A DNA stretch of 6,452 nt from Hymenobacter sp. (lineage in GTDB: Bacteria; Bacteroidota; Bacteroidia; Cytophagales; Hymenobacteraceae): the NCBI GenBank assembly GCA_025362615.1, contig JANYFQ010000520.1, positions 1-6,452 of the forward strand, read 5' to 3'. Shown piece by piece: positions 1-4,616 of this stretch. The notes beneath the pieces were generated by a model. It did not search any database, was not told the origin of the DNA, and worked only from the letters and a program-made list of their open reading frames with translations. The position numbers were made by a program, and so were the translations under genes. Position 1 is the first letter of the stretch; every line of letters begins with the position of its first letter.

Positions 1-66
1 GCCTGGGGTGCGGGCCAGAGGCCCGCGAGTAAGCGGCACGGGCCAGGAGGCCCGCGCCACCGCGTA
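1..66. repeat. Left-edge double GC hairpin repeat
   Basis: Two GC-rich hairpins stand side by side: GCGGGCC (10-16), loop AGA, GGCCCGC (20-26); and CGGGCC (39-44), loop AGGA, GGCCCG (49-54). The segment through about 66 is an inverted copy of the block at 6331-6393 at the other end of the window, including the flanking words CGGCACGGGCC and CCACCGCGTA. It probably belongs to a dispersed intergenic repeat family and could also act as a terminator for a gene to the left. No coding potential is apparent. Confidence 0.7.
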
Positions 67-70
67 AGAG

Positions 71-81
71 CAATGATTAAC
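71..81 (+). repeat. 11-bp direct repeat, left copy
   Basis: CAATGATTAAC occurs here and again at 227-237, flanking the palindromic element at 82-226 in the manner of a target-site duplication. A third, inverted copy lies at 4441-4451, so the word may instead be part of a repeat family. Confidence 0.6.
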
Positions 82-226
82 TGCTGTTACGCGGGCAATT
101 TGAGCGTCTTGTGTTTCAGGTTGTTTCTCGTTGCTCGTTTCTGGTTGCATTCGTGCCTTAAAAAACACTTCAAAACCTACGAACAAGCAACCAGAGACGA
201 GCAACCAGAAACAGCCTGCGTAACAT
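82..226. mobile_element. MITE-like imperfect palindrome
   Basis: The ends are imperfect terminal inverted repeats: 83-96 pairs with 213-226 at 12 of 14 positions (GCTGTTACGCGGGC against the complement of GCCTGCGTAACATC). Inside, 119-154 pairs with 179-216 over about 36 bp, with a few mismatches and one 2-nt gap, leaving a loop of about 24 nt at 155-178. The element is flanked by the direct repeat CAATGATTAAC (71-81 and 227-237). No transposase is encoded. The short open frame across it (73-258) follows the palindrome and is not a convincing gene. A small non-autonomous element fits, but a simple structured repeat is the alternative. Confidence 0.5.
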
Positions 227-237
227 CAATGATTAAC
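227..237 (+). repeat. 11-bp direct repeat, right copy
   Basis: This is the second copy of CAATGATTAAC, immediately outside the right arm of the palindrome at 82-226 and identical to 71-81. Confidence 0.6.
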
Positions 238-286
238 CCAAGTATCAGGTTGTTCTGAAGCTGAACGCGCCGTAGCCAGATAACTG

Positions 287-319
287 TTTCACGCCACCCC
301 CCCAACCGGGTTATCTTTG
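287..319 (+). promoter_or_regulatory. Bacteroidota-type promoter for ricT
   Basis: TATCTTTG at 312-319 matches the Bacteroidota -7 element TAnnTTTG exactly. The upstream element is weaker: TTTC at 287-290 lies 21 bp away, in the usual -33 spacing, but is not the consensus TTTG/TTG. Transcription would start near 324-327, giving a leader of about 60 nt before the ATG at 385. It is the only exact -7 match I found just upstream of a gene in this window. Confidence 0.6.
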
Positions 320-384
320 CTAGATTACTGACCTTCCGGCCCCGCCCCGTGCGGCGGCTTCAACGATATCTATTTCCTGGCCTT

Positions 385-2148
385 ATGGCGTGTTCTTCGT
401 GTTCTTCCGGTGGCTGTTCGACTGATAAGGTCGGCGGCTGCGGCTCTAAAGGTGGTTGCAGCTCCGGCGGTTGCAACCGCATGAATGTTTTTGATTGGCT
501 GGCCGACGTGGCCGTGCCCGACTCGTTTGCCGGCTTCGATGCCGTGGAAATTCGCTTCAAGGGCGGGCGCAAGGAGTTTTACCGCAACGCCTCGCGCCTG
601 CCGCTCATCACCGGCGATGCCGTGGTGGTGGAGGCCGCCGGTTCGGGTTGGCACCTGGGCCACGTCAGCCTGAAAGGCGAACTGGTGCGCCTGCAAATGC
701 GGAAAAAGAAGATTGCCAACGACAGCAAAGACATCCGCCCCATCCTGCGCGTGGCCACCCCCGACGACGAGCAGCGCTGGCAGGCCGTGCGCGATTTGGA
801 GAACGGCACCATGTTCCGGGCCAGGGCGATGGTGGGCGAGCTGCGCCTGAAAATGAAGCTCTCGGACGTGGAGTACCAGGCCGACCGCACCCGCGCCTTG
901 TTCTTCTACTCGGCCGAAGACCGGGTCGATTTCCGGGACTTGATAAAGCGCTTCGCCGACGAGTTTCGGGTGCGCGTGGAAATGCGCCAGATAACCCTGC
1001 GCCAGGAGGCCGGCCGCATCGGCGGCATTGGCGTGTGCGGGCGCGAGCTGTGCTGCTCGACCTGGCTGACGGATTTTAAAACCGTGAGTACCACTGCTGC
1101 CCGCTACCAGAACCTGAGCCTCAACCCCCAGAAACTGGCCGGGCAGTGCGGCCGGCTAAAGTGCTGCCTCAATTACGAGTTGGATGCTTATCTCGACGCA
1201 CTCAAGGATATTCCGCAGGTGCAGCGGCCCCTGCGAACGGCGCGAGGCGAGGCGTTTTTGCAGAAAACCGACATCTTCGGTCGCCGGATGTGGTTTGCCT
1301 TCAAGGGCGACAACAACTGGGTGATGTTGGAGGCCGCCCGCGTCAAGGAATTGGTGGAAATCAACAAAAAAGGCGAGTTGATTGAAAACCTGCTCCCGCC
1401 CCGCCAGGAAGAACCCGAACCCGAGGTATCGGCCATCGTGGAGGGCAACCTCGACCGGCTCGACGACCAGATTTCGACCAGCGCCCGCCGCCGCCGCAAA
1501 AAAGGCGGCTCCGAAGCCCCCGAGGCGGGCGCGGCCCGCAGCCCACGGGCTGCCCGCGACGAGCGCCCCGCCCGCGAGCCCCGCGACGACCGCGCCCCCC
1601 GCGAGAATCGTGCTCCTCGTGACGAGCGCCCCGCCCGCGAACCCCGCGAGGAAACGCCCCGCGAGGCCCGCGCCCCGCGCGAAGGCACCCCGCGGGAAGC
1701 CCGCGCCCCGCGCCCCGGCCGCGAGCGCGGCCCCCGCCCCGCCGCTGCCGACGGCACCCCGGCCGATGCCGCTGCCCGTACTCCCCGCGAGGCCGCTGCG
1801 CCCCGCGAAAGCGGCGCAGGCCGCTCGCCCCGCGAGGTACGCGAGGGCCGCAACGGCCGCCGCAGCGCCAGCCCGGCCCCCAACGCTTCCGCTTCGGCCG
1901 ATGGTGCGCCGCGCTCCGTTGCATCCGACGCGCCGGCAGCCGGCGGGGCCGGTGCGCCCGAAGGAACCGGCCGCCGCAACGGGGGCCGCAGTGGCCGCCG
2001 GGGCGGTGGCGGGGCCAGCCAAGGGGCCAGGCAGGCCGATGGCAGCAGTGCCCCGCGCCCCGACGGAACTGCGCCCGAAGCCCGCGCTCCGCGTGAGGGC
2101 GGCGGGCGGCGGCGCGGCGGCAGCGGGCGCGGCCCGAAGCCGGAGTAG
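385..2148 (+). CDS. ricT: RicT/YaaT-like PSP1-domain protein with long disordered tail
   Basis: The protein has 587 aa. An in-frame GTG at 349 exists, but the ATG at 385 is preferred because it yields MACSSCSSGGC, the cysteine-rich start I associate with Bacteroidota homologues (Cys 3, 6, 11, 19, 25, 30), and leaves room for the promoter at 312-319. The PSP1 core covers about residues 35-340, with two signature motifs: GVCGRELCCSTWL (216-228) and GQCGRLKCCLNYE (253-265). In Bacillus, RicT works with RicA and RicF, carries Fe-S clusters and modulates RNase Y-dependent mRNA processing; the Bacteroidota role is inferred from this. From about residue 368 (RRRRKK) the last 210 residues are low-complexity Arg/Pro/Ala/Glu/Gly, with repeated APRE/PRDERPARE words and an RGG-like end, suggesting a disordered, nucleic-acid-binding tail. 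gldH lies downstream on the same strand, after 172 bp that contain a strong hairpin. Confidence 0.92.
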   Translation: MACSSCSSGGCSTDKVGGCGSKGGCSSGGCNRMNVFDWLADVAVPDSFAGFDAVEIRFKGGRKEFYRNASRLPLITGDAVVVEAAGSGWHLGHVSLKGELVRLQMRKKKIANDSKDIRPILRVATPDDEQRWQAVRDLENGTMFRARAMVGELRLKMKLSDVEYQADRTRALFFYSAEDRVDFRDLIKRFADEFRVRVEMRQITLRQEAGRIGGIGVCGRELCCSTWLTDFKTVSTTAARYQNLSLNPQKLAGQCGRLKCCLNYELDAYLDALKDIPQVQRPLRTARGEAFLQKTDIFGRRMWFAFKGDNNWVMLEAARVKELVEINKKGELIENLLPPRQEEPEPEVSAIVEGNLDRLDDQISTSARRRRKKGGSEAPEAGAARSPRAARDERPAREPRDDRAPRENRAPRDERPAREPREETPREARAPREGTPREARAPRPGRERGPRPAAADGTPADAAARTPREAAAPRESGAGRSPREVREGRNGRRSASPAPNASASADGAPRSVASDAPAAGGAGAPEGTGRRNGGRSGRRGGGGASQGARQADGSSAPRPDGTAPEARAPREGGGRRRGGSGRGPKPE

Positions 2149-2181
2149 CGCCGCGTACCGGCTGGGCAGCACTCTTGTACC

Positions 2182-2260
2182 GCGAAGCTCCTGCTTCGCC
2201 TCGCGTTGAACGACAACCCCTTACTGGGGCAGCCTACGCGAGGCGAAGCAGGAGCTGCGC
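2182..2260. repeat. Strong inverted repeat between ricT and gldH
   Basis: A perfect 21-bp inverted repeat pairs 2186-2206 with 2236-2256, extending to 25 bp with one mismatch (2182/2260). The 29-nt loop has its own mini-hairpin, CCCC (2217-2220) with GGGG (2226-2229). The left arm alone can also fold as GCGAAGC-TCCT-GCTTCGC (2182-2199). No U-tract follows, so a classical intrinsic terminator is not clear. It could terminate or attenuate ricT-gldH transcription, or protect an mRNA end. The loop holds GCGTTGAACGAC, the core of the tandem repeat at 6397-6449. Confidence 0.75.
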
Positions 2261-2320
2261 AGCACAAGCGCAACGCGCTACCAAACCCCGTACAATCAAG
2301 CCAAACCGAAGCAAGCCCCC

Positions 2321-2803
2321 ATGCCAAAAAGCCTCCTGATTTTGCCCCTGCTGGCGCTGCTGGCCGTTGGCTGCAACCCCAACCAGGTATTTGAGCAGAA
2401 CACCGACTTCGCCAACTACTCCTGGGACGTGCAGAAGAAGCCGGCCTTCACCTTCGCCATTACCGACACGCTGGCGCGGTACGACGTGTATTTTAACGTC
2501 CGCAACGCTGCCGACTACCCGTATTACAACCTCTTTATGAAGGCCACGCTCCGCGGCCCCGACGGGCCCGAGGGCACCTCGCGCCTGCACCAAATGCTGC
2601 TCCTCGACCCCAAAACCGGGGAGCCGCACGGCAGCGGCACCGGCGATATTTACGACCATTCCATCCTCGCGCTGCCCAACCAGCGCTTCGGCCGCGCCGG
2701 CCGCTACACCCTAACGCTGGAGCAGTATATGCGGCAAGACCGACTGCCCGGCCTCATGGCCGTAGGTGTGCGGGTGGTGAAGCGAACGGCTGCCGCTCAA
2801 TGA
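2321..2803 (+). CDS. gldH: Gliding motility lipoprotein GldH
   Basis: The protein has 160 aa, typical of the GldH family. Residues 1-17 are a lipoprotein signal peptide (MPKSLLILPLLALLAVG) with Cys18 as the lipidation site; the -3 residue of the lipobox (AVGC) is Ala, slightly atypical. Family-like stretches follow: WDVQKKPAFTF, YDVYFNVRNAADYPYYNLF, LLLDPKTGEPHGSGTGDIYDH (about 90-110) and YTLTLEQYMRQDRLPGLMAVGVRV near the end. GldH is an envelope lipoprotein required for gliding and linked to the GldKLMN/type IX secretion apparatus in Flavobacterium; its molecular action is unclear. The gene is on the same strand as ricT, but the 172-bp gap and hairpin between them leave co-transcription uncertain. 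No Shine-Dalgarno sequence is seen, as is usual in the phylum. Its stop codon begins the inverted repeat shared with the convergent cold-shock gene. Confidence 0.93.
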   Translation: MPKSLLILPLLALLAVGCNPNQVFEQNTDFANYSWDVQKKPAFTFAITDTLARYDVYFNVRNAADYPYYNLFMKATLRGPDGPEGTSRLHQMLLLDPKTGEPHGSGTGDIYDHSILALPNQRFGRAGRYTLTLEQYMRQDRLPGLMAVGVRVVKRTAAAQ

Positions 2804-2908
2804 GTGAGTGAGCGAATGAGTGGATGAGTGGATGAGTGAATTATTAGTTGGCAGTGCGTCACCTTGCGTTGCCAAACTATCAACTCACTCATTTACTCAC
2901 TCACTCAC
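2801..2908. terminator. GAGT/ACTC inverted repeat between convergent genes
   Basis: The left arm is built of TGAG/GGATGAGTG units (2801-2848) and continues into ATTAGTTGGC. The right arm (about 2871-2908) is its complement, with an extra 16 nt on the left side. The inner stem includes TTGGCA (2848-2853) against TGCCAA (2870-2875). It starts on the gldH stop codon and ends next to the cold-shock gene's stop, so it is placed to terminate both convergent transcripts. There is no U-tract, so the function is inferred from position and structure. Confidence 0.55.
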
Positions 2909-3105
2909 TATGCTACCAGCCGCACCACGTCCACGGCGTTGGGGCCTTGTTTGCCGGCTTTGATGTTGAACTGCACCCGGTCGCCGCTCTCGATTTCGTG
3001 GACGAGGCCGGTGTGGTGGACGAAAATTTCTTCTTCGTGGTCGTCTTCGATGATGAAGCCGAAGCCTTTGGTGTCGTCGTAAAATTTAACGGTGCCGGTG
3101 AGCAT
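2908..3105 (-). CDS. Small cold-shock domain (CspA-type) protein
   Basis: The protein has 65 aa, the usual size of a bacterial Csp. The ATG at 3105 is chosen over an in-frame ATG at 3162 because translation then begins MLTGTVKFYDD, as in the family. RNP1 is KGFGFI (13-18) and RNP2 is IFVHH (27-31); the C-terminus GKQGPNAVDVV also fits. The usual aromatic at the start of strand one is Phe-Tyr (KFYDD) rather than Trp-Phe, and the loop between the RNP motifs is notably acidic (EDDHEEE). Such proteins are cytoplasmic single-stranded nucleic-acid chaperones that melt mRNA structure; cold induction cannot be judged here. The gene is convergent with gldH and divergent from the gene at 3254. The specific csp paralogue name cannot be assigned. 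Confidence 0.93.
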   Translation of the reverse strand: MLTGTVKFYDDTKGFGFIIEDDHEEEIFVHHTGLVHEIESGDRVQFNIKAGKQGPNAVDVVRLVA

Positions 3106-3140
3106 GGGGTAGCGGATTGGCGGATTGGTGAGTTGGCGGA

Positions 3141-3148
3141 TAAAGGTA
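3141..3148 (-). promoter_or_regulatory. Possible -7 box for the cold-shock gene
   Basis: On the minus strand this reads TACCTTTA, one base off TAnnTTTG. It would give a leader of roughly 30 nt. The nearest TTTG upstream (3163-3160) is only 11 bp away, too close for a normal -33 element, so support is weak. Confidence 0.3.
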
Positions 3149-3253
3149 CGGCCAGGGCGCAAACGTGAACCGTTCGTCCTGCCAACCGTACCGTATGGTT
3201 CATGGTGTAGCTGCCACTAATCCACCAATTCATCACTCCACCAACATTCCCCC

Positions 3254-4018
3254 ATGCCCGACGAAACCCTCAACACCGAAGAAAATGACATTGCGGGCAA
3301 CCCCGTGGGCGGGCCGGCCAACAACAGCGCCGCCCGCTCCGGCCCCACGGTGGGCCAGCCGGGCGGCGACCCGCAGAACGGCCGTCCGCTGCCCGGCACC
3401 GCCAACCCCCTGCCCGAAGGCAACGACTACGTAAGCCCCGTGGGGGCCAAAGACGACCTCACCGACGAACGCCGGGAGCTTTCGGAAGTGGCGCGGCTCG
3501 ACAACCGGGCCGCCGATGCCGCCCGGGGCGACTTCGGCAAAAAAGGCCACCTCGGCAGCACCCACAAAGGCTTTGGCGACCAGGCGCGGGCCGCCGACTA
3601 CGACCGCCCCGCCCCGCCTGCTGCCGCTGCCCAGGCTCCGCCGCGTACGCTTACGCCGCTCCTCAACGACAACGGCTCGGTGGAGGCCCCGCAGGCCGCG
3701 TACGCCGCCGATTACGGGCACACCTCCACCGCCCACGGCCTGCCCGATGCGCCCGCGCCCGCCGGCCGCCCCGCGCCGCAAGCCGGCCCCCGCAGCACCG
3801 CCGACCCTACGCCCGCCGCCACGCCCGGCCCGCAGGCCCCCACCGCCGACCCACTCGGGGGCCGCGCCGTAGTAGCCGACCCGCTGACCCCCGAAACCGA
3901 CGACCATCAGCCCGAACCCCGCCCCACCGGCGACGAAAGCGGCTACACCGGCAGCGCCGAAGGCAACGTCGAAAAGGGCCTCGGCTCAAAAGGCGGCTCG
4001 TACAACGACGCGGTGTGA
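3254..4018 (+). CDS. Hypothetical hydrophilic, predicted disordered protein
   Basis: The protein has 254 aa, and I do not recognise a family. The ATG follows a C/A-rich leader, and codon use is strongly GC at third positions from the first codons on, favouring this strand over the overlapping Gly/Arg-rich antisense frame. The protein has no Cys or Trp, only two Phe and one Ile, and is about one-eighth Gly, with abundant Ala, Pro, Asp and Asn. There is no signal peptide or membrane segment. Residues 50-120 are the least repetitive and may be the conserved part (YVSPVGAKDDLTDERRELSE and KKGHLGSTHKGFGDQARAAD). Residues 120-235 are Pro/Ala-rich, and the end is Gly/Lys/Ser (EKGLGSKGGSYNDAV). The composition recalls hydrophilin or LEA-like stress proteins, but that is only an inference. 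It is divergent from the cold-shock gene and convergent with the secreted protein. Confidence 0.7.
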   Translation: MPDETLNTEENDIAGNPVGGPANNSAARSGPTVGQPGGDPQNGRPLPGTANPLPEGNDYVSPVGAKDDLTDERRELSEVARLDNRAADAARGDFGKKGHLGSTHKGFGDQARAADYDRPAPPAAAAQAPPRTLTPLLNDNGSVEAPQAAYAADYGHTSTAHGLPDAPAPAGRPAPQAGPRSTADPTPAATPGPQAPTADPLGGRAVVADPLTPETDDHQPEPRPTGDESGYTGSAEGNVEKGLGSKGGSYNDAV

Positions 4019-4097
4019 TTTTTAAATTGTTTAATTTTTGTATTGCTTAATTGTTGCTCATGCGGCCCCAGAACGACACTGCGCTCCCCGCGTTCAA
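4019..4097. other. AT-rich strip downstream of the disordered-protein gene
   Basis: Immediately after the stop codon, 4019-4058 is dominated by A and T (TTTTTAAATTG, TTTAATTTTTG), in sharp contrast to the GC-rich surroundings. Weak self-complementarity and T-runs are compatible with transcription termination on the plus strand, but no clear stem precedes the T-run. The remainder to 4097 shows no recognisable feature. Confidence 0.4.
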
Positions 4098-4374
4098 CTG
4101 CTGTTACGCGGCACCCGAACCCCAACGGGGTTCCACAGCACAGCCGGGGGTTGGCGACCACAGGGAGCTTACCCCCGGAATCCAGCCCCACCCGGCCCGA
4201 ACCCCAACGGGGTTCAACAGCCTTCGGAACCAGCGGCCAGCAAACCGAAGGCTGTTGAACCCCGTTGGGGTTCGGCCGTTTGGGCATCCGCTACCGGGGG
4301 TAGGCTCCCGCTGGTCACCAACCCCCGGCTGTGCTGTTGAACCCCGTTGGGGTTCGGGTGCCGCGTAACAGCAG
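4098..4374. repeat. 277-bp nested palindrome with four GAACCCC hairpins
   Basis: The outer arms 4098-4160 and 4312-4374 are inverted copies matching at 61 of 63 positions. The inner arms 4197-4227 and 4245-4275 pair perfectly over 31 bp around a 17-nt loop (4228-4244). Between inner and outer arms the halves have diverged but keep CCGGGGGT/ACCCCCGG pairs (4144-4151 with 4171-4178; 4294-4301 with 4321-4328). The 17-mer GAACCCCAACGGGGTTC or its complement, itself a 7-3-7 hairpin, occurs four times: 4117-4133, 4199-4215, 4257-4273 and 4339-4355, with mirror-symmetric gaps of 65, 41 and 65 nt. No plausible protein is encoded; open frames here just follow the repeat. The 16-bp left end (4096-4111) also occurs at 79-94. 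It could be a non-autonomous mobile repeat, a bidirectional terminator or a structured RNA. Confidence 0.85.
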
Positions 4375-4420
4375 CGTTTAACCACCGCGCCCAATGCGAA
4401 ACAGCCGCACTCGCCAGCAA

Positions 4421-4608
4421 CAATAGAGTTGTTACTACTTGTTAATCATTGCATTATCTTCAAAGCGTGTCCTGCTGAGCTTGTCGAAGCATCTTCACCA
4501 TTTCGTTGCACGGTCTACGCGAGGGGGTAAAGATGCTTCGACAAGCTCAGCAGGAAGTTCGTCCATATCAAAGCAATTATTAGCAAATTGTAGCAACTCT
4601 AATTTAGC
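4421..4608. repeat. Second palindrome with perfect 26-bp stem
   Basis: 4470-4495 and 4530-4555 are a perfect 26-bp inverted repeat (core GCTGAGCTTGTCGAAGCATC) around a 34-nt loop. The GACAAGCTCAGC word is one I recall as a common dispersed repeat in environmental bacterial genomes. Weaker complementarity continues outward: AGAGTTGTTACTAC (near 4426-4439) mirrors GTAGCAACTCTAA (near 4590-4602), and GTTAATCATTGC mirrors GCAATTATTAGC. The flanks are AT-richer than the neighbouring genes. It lies just downstream of the convergent minus-strand gene's stop and may serve as its terminator. Confidence 0.75.
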
Positions 4609-4616
4609 AATAACGC

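Noticed and set aside
73..258. 61-aa frame at the left end
   Set aside because: It runs through the arms of the MITE-like palindrome, has no promoter or family resemblance, and is best explained by the repeat.
349..384. GTG start extending ricT by 12 residues
   Set aside because: The added MRRLQRYLFPGL is not part of the Cys-rich start expected of the family, and ATG 385 fits both the homologues and the promoter spacing.
1156..2327. Long minus-strand open frames (338 and 379 aa) opposite ricT
   Set aside because: They lie mainly opposite the GC-rich low-complexity tail, where stop codons are rare. The proteins are Arg/Ser/Ala-rich with no recognisable motif, while the plus strand encodes clear RicT signatures.
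3233..3907. 224-aa minus-strand frame opposite the disordered-protein gene
   Set aside because: It is Gly/Arg/Val-rich low complexity. The plus-strand frame has a better start context and third-position GC pattern, although a decisive codon-bias calculation was not run.
4117..4355. Four regularly placed 17-mers resembling a CRISPR array
   Set aside because: The gaps (65, 41, 65 nt) are mirror images of each other, not unique spacers, and the repeats are self-complementary parts of one palindrome. No cas genes are present.
4038..4423. Several overlapping 69-105 aa frames on both strands
   Set aside because: Their sequences are just translations of the palindrome (repeated PNPNGVQQ or EPQRGST words in different frames), with no independent coding signal.
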